In this document: piece after piece, positions 1 through 10,620 of the stretch
Position numbering within the stretch: position 1 is the stretch's first letter
How the letters are laid out: every line of letters begins with the position of its first letter
NCBI GenBank assembly: GCA_963922205.1
Contig: CAWUHX010000023.1
Location: forward strand, 992,001-1,056,000
From: Romanomermis culicivorax
Lineage: Eukaryota; Nematoda; Enoplea; Mermithida; Mermithidae
Reading direction: 5' to 3'
Length of the DNA: 64,000 nucleotides
Position numbers and translations under genes: made by a program
The notes under the pieces: model-generated
The model's database searches: none
Seen by the model: only the letters and a program-made list of their open reading frames with translations
What the model was told of the DNA's origin: nothing

Positions 1-414
1 GCTCTAAAACCACCAGAAGGTTTGAAAAACCTTAAATAAAGCGTCTATGAGCATTTACGACTTCGGGAAAATAGGGAGACAAATTTTGACCACTTTCCCC
101 ATTTGGGAAAGGTCGGCGGGAAACAGTGGACTGAAGACAGTAATTCCGATGTCAAATCCATACCTTACCTGTAATTCGGGGACGGAGATTGAGAGGAATG
201 GGGACCCTTTTAAGTTGGTCAACACTTTGCCCAACTCCCTAAACACGGAAAAATTGGGAAGAAAGTACCTTTTTTGGGAAAATTTTCGGCCCTATCTGGC
301 ACTATTTTACAATCATCTGGCATTAATGTGACATCATTGGAATCTAGCAATAAATCTGGCATAATATCCTGATTTTTGGTAGAATTTTCGCCTTTTCAAA
401 AATTAAGTTTCGGA
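1..414. other. No gene recognised
   Basis: AT-rich sequence with short open frames on both strands but no family resemblance and no convincing splice structure. The short word ATCTGGCA recurs three times near 290-360. I see nothing else to annotate. Confidence 0.5.
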
Positions 415-600
415 CTGTGCACAGTGTTTTTTTTGCCGGAGATGAATGAAAACTTTTGGGGGCAAATGAAATTGAGGTAGTCATTTGTACAAGTACAAAC
501 GGTTCTTTCTCCATTGCATCAGATTTTTTTTGGCACACAGCAACCAAATTTTGGACTGTGCAACCAAATTTTTTCTGTCAAGTTGCACAGTGCAGCTGCA
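415..600 (+). repeat. Dispersed repeat fragment with GTTGCAC/GTGCAAC words
   Basis: The stretch around 527-571 (cacagcaaccaaattt followed by ctgtgcaaccaaatttt) reappears in inverted orientation at about 22965-23012, and related words occur at 19960-20035. This marks a repeat family that also carries a GTTGCAC...GTGCAAC near-palindrome. No coding capacity seen. Confidence 0.6.
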
Positions 601-632
601 TAAAAATCGCGTCAACCCTATTTCACCCAACC

Positions 633-723
633 ATGTCAGTGAAACTGATCGAGAAAACGGTTAATACGATTCAAAAAGAAATCGAATGCTGCGAGGATTC
701 AGATATTTTTATAGAATTTGTCA
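633..723 (+). CDS. Candidate first coding exon of an unrecognised gene
   Basis: An ATG at 633 opens a 30-codon hydrophilic stretch (begins MSVKLIEKTV, contains EIECCEDSD) that ends at a strong splice donor, TCA|GTAAGT, at 723/724. The pattern resembles the real first exons elsewhere in the window. I do not recognise the protein. Possible continuations are an acceptor at about 836, which opens a frame to 1054, or the exon-like stretch at 1890, but neither join is proven. The region is embedded in repeat fragments, so this may be a chance ORF. Confidence 0.3.
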
Positions 724-1039
724 GTAAGTTTATATTTTTCTTTTTCGGCTACGAATTTCTTCCAACATTACAACGATGTAAAAATTTGATTAAGGATGTC
801 TATAATTGCTTTCTCCTGAAAATACCAAATCGAAAGTCGCGTCGCGTAAAGTTTTGATGGAAAAATTGTGCCAAAAATGTCAAGTTTTCTATTCGAATCA
901 AACACTGCCGAACGAACAGATGAAGCTAACAATTTCTATTCATTCACCAGTCGTTGCGATAATACTAATGAACTATTCGAATAGAATTCGCTCGCGTTCC
1001 AGACAAATAAAAGTCGTCAATATTATACTCATTGACTTG

Positions 1040-1230
1040 GCCCGAGGCGCCTAGAAAATTTTACGTTTTCAACCCCTAAAATGACTAAAAATCAAAGAAA
1101 TTCAGCCTTAGACCAGTCAAAAATTTTTGTCAATTGGCACAAACGCTCAAAATTTATTCTGCCATTCGAAATTTTTATGTGCTAAAAAGCATGTTTTGGT
1201 ACATGGTCTGCGTTTTAGTTTTTTTGCCAA
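1040..1230 (+). repeat. Dispersed repeat, copy shared with 23,020-23,190
   Basis: Both copies contain, in the same order, cccctaaaatga, a stretch ending ttagaccagtcaaaaa, a cgctcaaaa word and a catgttttg word. Similarity is interrupted by small changes, as expected of an old interspersed repeat. The copy starts at a GC-rich gaggcgcc word like those heading related fragments at 19.7, 20.2, 20.8 and 22.4 kb. Confidence 0.65.
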
Positions 1231-1889
1231 AATTTACTGCACAATAGGAGTAAAATACCTTGTTTTTCGAATTTCTTTCGATTCGTTTCGTTGTCCGTCT
1301 TAATCTTCTAGGTTCTCGACTATTATTTTTGTACATTCCGTTCATGACATCGAGTTACACGTCGTAACGAAAGAATTAAACTCAAAAATTTAAACCATTA
1401 TGGCTTAGTTAAAAATCCCTTGAAGGTATCTTATGAAAGACTTTAACCTGGATCGGCACTTGCCCATCAGTTCAATGTTACACAAATCTTTAAACGCTGA
1501 ATTGGATCGTGGAAGTGCCTAAACAGAACATCATATGTTCCAACGAAAACAGTAATTGTTTGAAGATACAGGTGATCATGTTAGCTTTTGGCTTAGCGTG
1601 TTTGATCAAAAAAGTTTTAAAGAAACTAGCCATCTTGGAAACATTTGCAATTTTGTATTTGGTTAAATTTTTGAACAGTGAATATTGCAAAGACACGTAA
1701 TCGGTTACAAATCAGGATGCTAGGTTCTATTTTCAATACTTTGCAGGTAATATAGAAGCTCTAAGCGTTGAAATGTCGACTAGCTTCGTAAAATCAATTT
1801 CTGTGGAAGTATCACTAGTTACGACATCACATTCATAATTTCAGCATTAAATATTTTTAATCTTTTCTTTTTAAATTTTAATTTTACAG

Positions 1890-2064
1890 GCAAGGCAATG
1901 ACGTGTACACTAAGACTTCCTCAAACTGTCTGAAACTATTTGTTGACTTTTTGAAAAAAATTATACACTCGGAATGCGCTCAAATTCACTGTAAAACTCC
2001 AAAAATTTTCTCCATCGATATCAGACAGGCATGGCAAGAATATTCCAGAGGGGAGGGTCCTTGA
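1890..2064 (+). CDS. Candidate exon of an unrecognised gene
   Basis: A pyrimidine-rich acceptor (attttacag at 1881-1889) is followed by an open frame from 1891 to a TGA at 2062-2064. It encodes about 57 residues with protein-like composition (contains NCLKLFVDFLKK and HCKTPKIF). A related short peptide (NSNCLKIQ) is encoded at about 1548-1571. I do not recognise a family. The 3' part runs into G-rich repeat sequence, so only the first 45 or so residues look genuine. Confidence 0.25.
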
Positions 2065-2185
2065 CACACTACCCCATAGGGAGGGGTATGAGGGGGTATT
2101 ACCCCTGCCTAAAGTTCTGAAAATTGATCACTGGGTGCCTCATTTTGAGACAAAAGGAAGTGTTTAGTGGATATTTAGCTATACA

Positions 2186-3973
2186 CAGGCTGTCCACCGT
2201 ACCTGGAAAACCTGGAAAAGTCAGGGAATTTCAGAATGCACCTGGAAAACCTGTAAAAGTCAGGGAATTTCAGAATATTTCAACAGTTTTTGAGCATCTT
2301 GAATTATACTGTTTTCAAAGACTTTCCTCAAACTTTAATCTATTTTCTGATAATTAATCGAAACACTACTAAATCGATGCTATAAAAAGTTTCTTCTACG
2401 AAAATATTACAAAAAATTCAATGATAAAAATAAAATTAACACACAAACAAAATAATCACTTCACAGGCAGATACGTTTTTTAAATAATTCGATGAAGCCT
2501 CTCGTCAAACCATTGTCCAAGTACACACATTAACTACATTTATATTTTATATATCTACCAAACACATATTAATGGGTTAGGAGTTAGAGCGCCGAAACAC
2601 GCCCTTAGGACTTTTCACGAAAATTCACGCAAGGGAATTTTCTGACAGGATTACTGTTAGTGTAAAGGGTAATGGTTTGCTTAATAATCACTATTTAGAA
2701 TTCTCCATGCGCCAGAGTGATGAACTCACTGTGTCTTTTGATTGCAACTCCTAATACCATAAGACAAGCCATATTTTATATTTTTAAGATTTTCTGCTAA
2801 GCAATATGTCATTCAAGAGTGAAAATTTGTAAAACTTGACAAGAATTTTTGAGTAAAAAATTCTTCAACAAAGACTTAGTGCAAACGATTTCAAAGACAG
2901 TGTTAATTTTTCGATTTACGAGCATTCAATAAAAACAGACTATAGTGCATTTCAGTTGTTATAGCATAGATGGTATTTGTTTATTAACTCAAAGACCGTA
3001 GGAGTCATTGTTTTTTTTGAGCCTAAGGAGAATTTCTGGAAGATTATTCAAGCTTCAAATGTTTTCATCAAAAGCCACAATTTTCACAGATTCAAATATC
3101 AAAATCTTGATGAAAAAAACCTGTTGATTCATCTCAACGGAGTTTGAAAAGCAAAAGACATTTTTCAAAATTGTTGCACTATCGAGTAATAGTGTAGCTC
3201 GAAAAAGTGCTCTTCGACAATGACCCACTGGTATCACAAATTTATGCTGATGCTGTTGTACTGAAATATATACAATGATGATCAATGCATTTCCGGAAAA
3301 TCTGAATTTTCGGGCTCCTGGTCATTGCCATCACTAACATCAGATTCAGTTTAACCTGCAACGATGGCATGCAAAGAACCAATCAAATCCGAGCCTTACG
3401 TGAAAAATATAAACTTCTTGTCAATATAACCCTGCTAATATCAGGGTAAAATCGCAGGTTATTTTTATACTTTTTTCACCAACTTTTTACCCAACTTTGC
3501 CTTACCCACCTTCTGTAATCTCGATATTGGTAAAATCATGGGTTATTTTTTTCTACCGATGATTTTACCCGTCTTTCCATGATCTTACCCGCCATTCTAC
3601 CCGATTTTTACCCAGCCTTAACCTACGATTTTACCCGAGATTTTACTCTTACTCTTACCCACGTTTAACCCACTCTCTGTAATTTGGGCCTTAGAAGTCA
3701 AAAAATTGCAGCATAAGAAACGTCATCTATAAGAAACTGTGATATCAAAAAACAATGCTATTGATTTGCAAATTGCAGAGTTGAAGAAATTTATATAGTC
3801 ATTCTATTGACATTATGTGTTTAGCGAATAAACGTTGGAAATGCTCATTTCATTTTTATTGAAAGCACTCGTGTGTGAAACAAAATCAATAAATACCTGG
3901 AATTGTGAAAAAATTCTGGAAAAAACCTGGAAAAGTCAGGGAATTTCATTATGGAAAAGTGGTGGACACCCTG
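2186..3973. mobile_element. 1.8 kb DNA-transposon-like element with 13-bp TIRs
   Basis: The ends are CAGGCTGTCCACC (2186-2198) and GGTGGACACCCTG (3961-3973), inverted repeats with one mismatch. Flanking them is a perfect 6-bp direct repeat, TATACA, at 2180-2185 and 3974-3979. Just inside each end lies the same direct word, CCTGGAAAAGTCAGGGAATTT, at about 2211-2231 and 3928-3948, with a second partly changed copy at about 2241. No transposase ORF is visible, so it would be non-autonomous. Superfamily is not assigned: 6-bp duplication is unusual for hAT, although the CAGGG-type terminus would fit. Confidence 0.6.
3430..3680 (+). repeat. Degenerate TTTTACCC-rich low-complexity tract
   Basis: More than ten imperfect copies of ttttaccc or ttaccca, with the complement gggtaaaa near 3442, lie within 250 bp inside the 2186-3973 element. 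Spacing is irregular. No coding frame. Confidence 0.6.
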
Positions 3974-3979
3974 TATACA

Positions 3980-4260
3980 CTACCCCCGCAAAGTTTCATT
4001 TTTACCCCTACCTAAAGAATCTGACCTTGGGGACCTCTGGTCCTTGAGATTTCTGTCCAGGGGGGTGGGGAGGTGGATGAGCAAAAAAACAAAAAAAAAG
4101 TTCTGTAAGCTTGCTTTTGATACAGAATATGCACAAAAAACATCAAAAAAGCTGTCAAAAGTTTAGGGGTGGGGTGTTTGACGCTTTTTTTTGGTCGGGG
4201 TCTCAGGTATGGGGGTTTACCCCCCTACCCTCCCTATGTGCATGTATGATCGATATTGGA
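3980..4260. other. G- and C-run-rich repeat flank
   Basis: Contains runs such as ggggggtggggag and tacccccctaccc, similar in style to 2040-2110 and to the GC-rich interiors of the MITEs at 11.1 and 22.0 kb. Probably repeat debris upstream of NT5C3. Confidence 0.35.
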
Positions 4261-4368
4261 AATTAGCCGTGAATTTTGAAAGTATAATTTTTCTTCCAGG
4301 TTTAATAGTCTGCTTTCTTAAGTTATAATTCTGAGTGGGCGAATAGCTTTAAGAGCTCTTTTATTTAT

Positions 4369-4452
4369 ATGCTCATCGGGTTCAATAGGACATTGGTCGT
4401 TTATCGTCGCCACATATTATCTATTAATTGTTCTCGATTTGAAATGCCTACG
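4369..4452 (+). CDS. Probable first coding exon of NT5C3
   Basis: The sequence ATGCCTACG|GTAAGT at 4444-4458 gives a near-consensus donor exactly where a 1.3 kb purine-rich tract begins. The tract ends at a strong acceptor (ttttttcgccag) at 5767, directly before the ATG of the next exon. Codons 4444-4452 join it in phase 0. An in-frame ATG at 4369 would extend the N-terminus by 25 residues; the frame closes with TAG at 4306. A second possible acceptor (ttcttccag) at 4299 leaves room for a further 5' exon. Start choice therefore remains open: 4369, 4444 or 5768. Confidence 0.45.
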
Positions 4453-7400
4453 GTAAGTTCTTCGAAAGATTTGAAAATTGAGGTGAATAAAAGAAGAAAA
4501 GAAAAAGGAAAATGGTAAAATAAAGAAAAGAGGAAAATGGAAAATAAAAAAGAAAAGATATGAAAAGAATTACACGAAAAGGAAAATCAAACATAAACAC
4601 GACGATGAACAACCTTATGGTAAGAAAACAAAGAAAGCAAAAAAACTGGAAAAAGTACAAAAAAACATTGAAGACAAGACGAACGATTGAAAAAGAGATA
4701 AAAGGGAATAAAAAAGGTCAAGAGAAAACGAAATCGAAAGGAGAATACAAAAGAAGAAAACAAAAAACAATATAAAAAATAATAAATGACAGAAAAAATG
4801 AAGCAACGAAATGAAAACAAGAAAATAACAGCCTATACTAAAAAAGAACCACAACAAAAGATAATAAAAAGAAAAAATTAAGAAAACAGAACAGATAAAA
4901 ACGGAATACAAATGTCAAACCTAAAAAAAGGATGAAGAAGACGAAAAAAACCACTAAAAAAGAATTAATAAGGAAGAGGAAAACGAGACCAATATAATGG
5001 CTACTGTCAACTTACTTTTTTGAAAAATTACTCAATTTTGAAATTTCAAACGAAAAAAACGTAAGGGAAAAATTACAAAAAATTATAAAAAAGAAATAAA
5101 TATAAAAAAAATAAAGAGCAGACAGGTGGCGAAGACACAAAGAGAAAAGAAAACAAATAAGAAACGGAACGAAGAAGAGAGAATGAAACCACAAATTGAG
5201 CGAGAATAAGAATGAAAAGGTAAAGGAAACAGAAGAACAAAAGTAAAAAATAAAAAAAGATAGAAAATCAAAAAATAAAAAAAGATGGAAAATCAAAAAA
5301 TAAAAATAAAATATATAAAATAAAACCGAAAGAGAAAGACCTTAAAATAAAAGAGTATATACAAGGAAAATCCACAGAAATAGGAAAAATTGAAGAGAGA
5401 AAAAAGAAATGAGACAGTAAGAAAAAGCAAAAAAATATAACAAGAGTAAGAAGGAAAAGAAAAGAGCAAGGAAAAAAGAAACAAAGATAAGAAGGAGTAT
5501 AGTGGAGGAAGAAAAAAGAAACCAGAGCGAGAACACACACACGCAGAAAATAGAATAAAAGAAGAACATTGAGGAAGGAACTAAATAACATAAAGAAAAA
5601 CATCAAGACGAAACAAAAAGGTACAAAAAACAAAAGAAACAGAAAAATAGATAGAACATTCAACATGAAACAGAGAAAGATAATAAAAACGAAAAGAGCA
5701 AACAAGTCCGTTTATCTTCTACTGCCTAATTGACATCTTTTTAAAATTTCTCACATTTTTTCGCCAGATGTCTACGGTCGAAAATTTTTGCCAAGGAAAC
5801 TGTGCTTTAAAAAACGATGTACAAATTTTCAAATCGATAAACTTGCTTAATAAATCGAACGTCAAATCGGCCGATATTAACAAAGTTGAAGAAAAATTAA
5901 AGCAATTAATTTCCGCTGGTCCGGCTAAACTTCAAGTACAAACATTTCATTGCTGTTTGCAAAACTTATAAAAATTGTTGTTTTTTCAATTTCTTTAGAT
6001 TTTAGCCGATTTCGACTTCACCTTATCGAATTACATCCTACCCGATGGAAAGAAAGCTATGTCGACTCACGCCGTCTTAGAAAACGCGGAGGTAAAAATT
6101 CAGTTTTACAAAAAAATGAAAAAATTAAAATGGAAAAACTAATAGAGAAGAAAAAATAAAAAAGCAAAAAAGAGCAAAAAAGAATCTCAAAGGAGACTGA
6201 CATGAATTAATCAGGAGAAAAAGAAGAAAATGAAGAACAAATAATGATATAATAAAGCATGAAATAAATACGGTGGCACAGAAAACTGAAAAAAATATTC
6301 ATGACGACAAACGTATGATGGGAAGAGAAAAAAAGCAAAATAAAAAACAATGAAGGTAAAAGATGAGCAGAGCAAAAAATGGAGGAAGAAAAGTATAACA
6401 TTAAAACAGAAAGGAAGTAAAACTAGAAGAAGACAAAAATAGAAGAACAAAAAGAAACAAAAAAGAAACCTAAAATCTAAAAAATAAGATAAGATGAATA
6501 AAAGAGAAGATTAAAGATAAAAATAAATAAAAATAAATCTATAGCAAGTAAAACTGAAGAAAAACGAAAGGAAAAAGGAAAAAAACAGAAAACAGAATAA
6601 ATAATGTAGATAGTGAAGAATAAGAAACACAGTAAACGGCTTCAAATTGAAAATAAAGAAAAAAGGACAAGAACAATAAGGTATGAAAATAGTAGAGGAC
6701 GGCTATAAAAATAAAATTATCAACTTTTTGTTGGTGAATTTCAGGCCAAAAAATTGACCGAAAAGTATATCGTTATCGAATACGACCCGAATTTAACCGT
6801 TGAAGAAAAAATTCCACACATGGTCGAATGGTCGGTGATTTTTTTCTGGCGTAAACTTTTCTCAAAAATCGAAATTACTTTATTACACACGCAGGTGGAC
6901 TAGAAGCCACGAAGAACTGGTAAAAGATAATTATAATGAAGAAAAATTACGGAATATTATACGAAATTCCAAAGGATTAATACTCCGGTGAGAAAAAGTC
7001 TAAATTGATTGAAATTTTTATTTTTTCATACCAAATTTTATAATACTTCTAGCAAAGGATTTAGGGAATTTTTCGCCATATTAGAAAAATACGATATACC
7101 GATTGTGATATTTAGCGGCGGAATTGGCGATATTATTAGGATTATATTGGAAGAAAATCTTGGCAAATTGCCCAAAAATGTGCATATCATTAGTAATTGG
7201 ATGAGCTACGATCGGCAGGTACGATTTTTACATAAATTGCCCTGATTTTCGGACCTTCAAAACCGAATTTCGAAAGAGATATTGGTCTCAATTCGGATCA
7301 GGAATCTGAAACTATGCATGAAGCTAAAAAGCGTTTGAACAAAATACGCATTCGGAAATCTGAGAAATTTTCATGGGAGGGAAGTGCTATAGGAACTCCC

Positions 7401-10115
7401 CCCCCCCCGAAATCGTCGGCTATATGGCTAGACATTAGGTGACTCCCCAGGATTTTCCAATCCTATGGCTAGCTATATGGTAGTGATAGGGATCCTCATA
7501 CTGTTGATCGGAAAAAATACTGAAAAATAACATTTTTTGATGAAAAATGTCAGTTTTTTTAACAAAAAACGATCAAAAATGCCATTTTATCGGCACTCCG
7601 CGCCATAAATACATTTTTTACAGTTTTTTCTATACAAAAATTACTTTTTTGAACCGTTTTTTCGGACTTTTCTACTGAAACGGAAAAATCAATTTTTTTT
7701 TCTTTCAGAGCCGTCCTCCCTAAAATTTAGGGAATCCGTGAAGCCCGGTCCCAAATAAAGTCGCCTGTTTCCAGACCCCAAGGCCCCGTTACATGTAATG
7801 TACAAAGTCAGTGGTCACTTCCGTAAATTTTTTGTTAAAACTGTTAATTATTCACTAATGTTCATGCTCAGGACGTCACCAAAATGACCTCCAGTTGCTA
7901 TTTGTGTTTCGGGTCGAAAATTTTCAGAATCCTGCAAGTAGGATTCTCAGAATTTTTTGATTGACCAGTGGTCATTTTATTTGTGTAAATATCTGTCGAA
8001 AGTGTTTAAAATCTTAGCCCTGATCATTTCAAGTCGATTTCTGGTCAAAGTTCTTTATAATGGAACCATAATCATTTCCAGTGTTTATCAGGTGACCATT
8101 GGTCACTTATGTCGAAAATATTTCAAGTTTTAACATAGCGATCATTAATCGCTGATGTGAATTTCCGGCCAACCAAGAATTTTCACGAATCAGAAATTAT
8201 CATTTATTATATTTTTCGAGTGACCATTTTTCTGGTCAAAAAATTTATTAATTTCAGCCATAATTATTTTGTATTCTTCCCAAATGACCAGTGGTCACTT
8301 CTGCGAGTTTTTGGTCAAAACTGTAAAAAATTCACCAGTGTTGATACTCTGGATGGCTGGAAATGACGACCAGTAATTATTGTGAATTTGAAAAATTTGT
8401 ACAATTCAGCTATGATTATTTTTTTCGAGTGACCAGTACTTATGTACAATTCACCTACGATCACACTTAGAATTGCCCGAATTGCCCACTAGTCGCTTTT
8501 ATAATTTTCTTGTAAAAAATTGTCAGAATTGAAGAATAATTTTCTGCACGATTTTTTTCAGACTTCAGAAATGATTATCTTCAGTTTTTTCCGAGTGGCC
8601 ACTATTCGATTTTGTGAATTGGTCAAAAATTCGGTTGCGATTATTTTCAATGTTCAGCTGATCAGTTATTGATCTTGAGAATTTTCTACCAAAAATAATG
8701 AGAATTCAACAGTGGTTATTCTGAAAACCGGAAAATTTAGAAGTAATTTTTTTCGGTGCCTCGAAAATGACCAGGGGTCAGTTTTTTTAATTTTCGCTAA
8801 AAATGTTCAAACTTTGCAAGGATCATTCATTTCTAGTGTTATTCGAGCGACCAGTTGTCGATTCTATGAAGTTTTGGTCAAAAGTGCATAGAATTTGGCA
8901 GCGATCATGTCCACTGTAAGCACCGTTTGCTCTCCTGCATTTTCGATCAAAATTTGCAATGACAATGAACTGACCACTGGTCACTTGTTTAATTTTTTGG
9001 ATAAAATTGTTTCACTGGTCACTCTTATGAATTCCGGGACAACTGACCTCTTTTCCTCTTCATTTTTTGTTGTTCAAAAGTGTCAAAAATCGAGCAGTGA
9101 TTTCTTCGAGCGTTCTTTAAGTGGCCAGTGGTCAGTTCGTCGATTTTTTTTTGTCAAAAATGTACACAATTTAGAAGGTAGTATTTGAGTGTTTTTCAAG
9201 TAACCCATGGTCGCTTCTGTGAAATATACGATCAAAAATATTTGAAATTCGAAACTTATCACTTTTAGCGTTCTCAGGTGACCAGTGGTCACTCATATGA
9301 GCTACTGGTAAAAAATGCTTATAATTCTGATAATGTTCTTCAAGAGTCTAGCGATCACTTTTGCAAAACATTTAGAGTTCAGCAGTGATTATTTTCAATG
9401 TTCTCCACGTTACCAGTCGTTACTGTTGTGAATTATTGGTGACCACAAATGACCAGTGGTCACTTCTCAGAAGTCTAGTGAAAAATATTGAGAATTTATC
9501 CGTAATTTGTTTTTGCCTTTTTCCATTGATCGTTGGTCGCTCTTTCTGAGCGAAAAAATCATCAGAGTGACCAGTGGTCGAGCAGCTTTATTTTTAAACG
9601 GACTTTCTAGAATAGTTTTTTCCATTTTCAGGGTAACGTCGTCGGTTTCAAAAACCCCATCGTCCATTCGTTCAACAAAAATAGTTCAGTGTTGAAAGAA
9701 GAAGATAAAGAATTTTTCGTCAATTTACGTTCTCGGCCCAATATTCTATTGATGGGCGATAGTTTGGGTGACGCTTCCATGGACGTCGGTCTGGAAAAAG
9801 AATTGGTCGCTTTTAAAATTGGATTTTTGAATTTTTCGGTAAATTTTCCCGATTTTTCTTTTTCTTCGAATCTTTTAAAACAGCGTGAAGAATGGAAATG
9901 TGGCAATTTTAATGGTATTTTCGAATAGATCTAATCAAGATTGATCGATTGGTGTCAAAATTTCCCATTTTAAGGTTGAAAAATCCATGCGAGATTATCT
10001 GGAAAAATTCGATATACTCTGCGTTCAAGATCAAACTTTAGATTCAACGATCGAAATTTTAAACGCTGTCGCGTGTCCTCAAAATCATCCGTCTGATATG
10101 AACGGCGGTTCTTGA
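4444..10115 (+). CDS. NT5C3: Cytosolic 5'-nucleotidase III (NT5C3 family)
   Basis: Family role: Mg-dependent HAD-superfamily phosphatase of the cytosol that removes phosphate from pyrimidine nucleoside monophosphates (UMP, CMP), or m7GMP in the B paralogue. Exons: 4444-4452 (probable), 5768-5935, 5999-6091, 6745-6830, 6895-6987, 7053-7218, 9632-9838, 9975-10115. All junctions are GT-AG and the frame is continuous for about 320 residues, within the usual size range. Visible motifs (numbered from 4444): HAD motif I DFDFTLS with nucleophile D63 and acid/base D65; LTVEEKIPHMVEWW at about 107-119; IFSGGIGD at 169-176 (motif II region); GDSLGD at 247-252 with metal-binding Asp (motif III); ILCVQDQTLD near the C-terminus. 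No signal peptide is evident. Which vertebrate paralogue (A or B) it matches best cannot be told by eye. It is convergent with the MFSD5-like gene. Intron 5 (2.4 kb) is full of repeats. Confidence 0.93.
4453..5767 (+). repeat. Polypurine tract filling NT5C3 intron 1
   Basis: Almost continuous A/G-rich sequence on the + strand (short runs of A with single G or C), bounded by donor GTAAGT and acceptor cgccag. It is not a simple tandem repeat. It creates long stop-free pyrimidine-coded frames on the - strand (Phe/Leu/Ser-rich), which are not genes. Confidence 0.75.
5768..5935 (+). CDS. NT5C3: NT5C3 exon encoding residues 4-59
   Basis: Begins right after the acceptor ttttttcgccag and ends ...AAACTTCAA|GTACAA. 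Ends with the conserved GPAKLQ stretch that leads into the catalytic loop. Phase 0 at both ends. An internal start at its own first ATG is possible. Confidence 0.88.
5999..6091 (+). CDS. NT5C3: NT5C3 exon with catalytic DFDFT loop
   Basis: 31 codons, opening ILADFDFTLS, which carries both catalytic aspartates of HAD motif I. The preceding intron is only 63 bp (5936-5998). Donor GAG|GTAAAA. Confidence 0.93.
6092..6744 (+). repeat. Polypurine tract in NT5C3 intron 2
   Basis: A/G-rich on the + strand over about 600 bp, from about 6110 to 6710, with the same texture as intron 1. No coding potential. Confidence 0.7.
6745..6830 (+). CDS. NT5C3: NT5C3 exon, YDPNLTVEEK region
   Basis: Encodes KKLTEKYIVIEYDPNLTVEE and on to HMVEW, strongly conserved in the family. 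The exon ends inside the second Trp codon (TG|G), phase 2. Acceptor tttcag at 6744. Confidence 0.92.
6895..6987 (+). CDS. NT5C3: NT5C3 exon, WTRSHEEL region
   Basis: Preceded by a 64-bp intron (6831-6894) and followed by a 65-bp intron. Encodes helical cap-domain sequence (WTRSHEELVKDNYNEEKL). Ends in phase 2 (CG|). Confidence 0.9.
7053..7218 (+). CDS. NT5C3: NT5C3 exon with IFSGGIGD motif
   Basis: Encodes KGFREFFAILEKYDIPIVIF, then SGGIGDII and PKNVHIISNWMSYDRQ, all colinear with the family core. The Ser of IFSGGIGD is the HAD motif II phosphate-binding position. Donor CAG|GTACGA in phase 0. The open frame running on to 7245 is intronic. Confidence 0.92.
7371..7797 (+). repeat. Dispersed ~0.4 kb repeat, copy 1 (in NT5C3 intron 5)
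   Basis: Aligns by eye with 15812-16190 (+) and 19181-19555 (-). Shared landmarks in order: a gaagtg-type start; a paired word that is the perfect palindrome ATGGCTAGCCAT in the better copies; ccaatcctatggctag; a GC hairpin (cactccgcgcc here); an A/T-rich middle; ttcagag; aaaattt(a/t)ggga; and a ggccccgttacatgtaa end. No ORF is preserved, so it looks non-autonomous. Confidence 0.8.
7800..9600 (+). repeat. Degenerate minisatellite around the palindrome TGACCAGTGGTCA
   Basis: The 13-mer TGACCAGTGGTCA occurs at 7972, 8285, 9279 and 9450. One-base variants lie at 8093, 8765, 8971 and 9569, with weaker forms between. Copies are usually followed by a word resembling cttctgtgaattttggtcaa. Spacing is roughly 75-200 bp, so this is an old, diverged tandem family inside NT5C3 intron 5. 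Confidence 0.75.
9632..9838 (+). CDS. NT5C3: NT5C3 exon with GDSLGD metal-binding motif
   Basis: Acceptor ttttccattttcag at 9631. 69 codons containing the conserved HSFNKN stretch and NILLMGDSLGDASM, the HAD motif III/IV acidic cluster. Donor TCG|GTAAAT, phase 0. Confidence 0.92.
9975..10115 (+). CDS. NT5C3: NT5C3 terminal exon
   Basis: Opens VEKSMRDYLEKFDILCVQDQ, the conserved C-terminal helix and strand. After the family-typical end it adds a short tail (CPQNHPSDMNGGS) and stops at TGA 10113-10115. The preceding intron is 136 bp. Confidence 0.9.
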   Translation, partial: VEKSMRDYLEKFDILCVQDQTLDSTIEILNAVACPQNHPSDMNGGS

Positions 10116-10620
10116 TTATATCTCTGCAAATTTGTTGGGTTTGATATCCGTTTTGTTTTAATTCGATTTTAGCTATTTGTTGTAGACCTGATTTGAGCTG
10201 TATAGAGTTCTAGCGCCTCATTCTATTACTGAAAGATAAGCTTTTGTCATCTTTGAATCTCTGATAGACAGGTCATTATTTATGCTTCAATTGACCACTG
10301 TACAATATAATTTACTGTATTGAATGAATCACACACCACAATTTTTTCGCACTGCAGTAAAATCGAATCAACAAGGTGTCTCAAAAAGGTAAATTATCAT
10401 TGGAATAAAATTAGTGTCATGTTATAAAATAACAACATTTCGTATAACATAAAATATCAGCTAAAAAATAAATAATCGAATTCATCAAAAAATCACAACC
10501 CAGTGGAAATATGCCATAAATAAAGACGGAAAATTGAATATCGATAAAAATAAATACTCTATAGGCAACAAATATCGGCTAAGTTGGTTATATAAATATG
10601 CTCGATTAAAGCCCTTTAAT
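10116..10620. other. Convergent 3' intergenic region between NT5C3 and MFSD5-like gene
   Basis: About 505 bp separating the two stop codons; it must hold both 3' UTRs. For the + strand gene, AATAAA occurs at 10404-10409 and several more times before 10560. For the - strand gene no exact AATAAA is seen here; only ATTAAA variants near 10615 and 10157. Overlapping 3' UTRs are possible. Confidence 0.6.
10404..10409 (+). terminator. Possible polyadenylation signal of NT5C3
   Basis: First AATAAA after the NT5C3 stop codon, 289 bp downstream. Further AATAAA words follow at about 10467, 10517 and 10546, so the site actually used is uncertain. Confidence 0.4.

Noticed and set aside
7219..7245. In-frame extension of the NT5C3 exon to a TGA at 7243
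   Set aside because: The family core continues in the exon at 9632 through a canonical GT-AG pair, and stopping here would remove the GDSLGD metal site.
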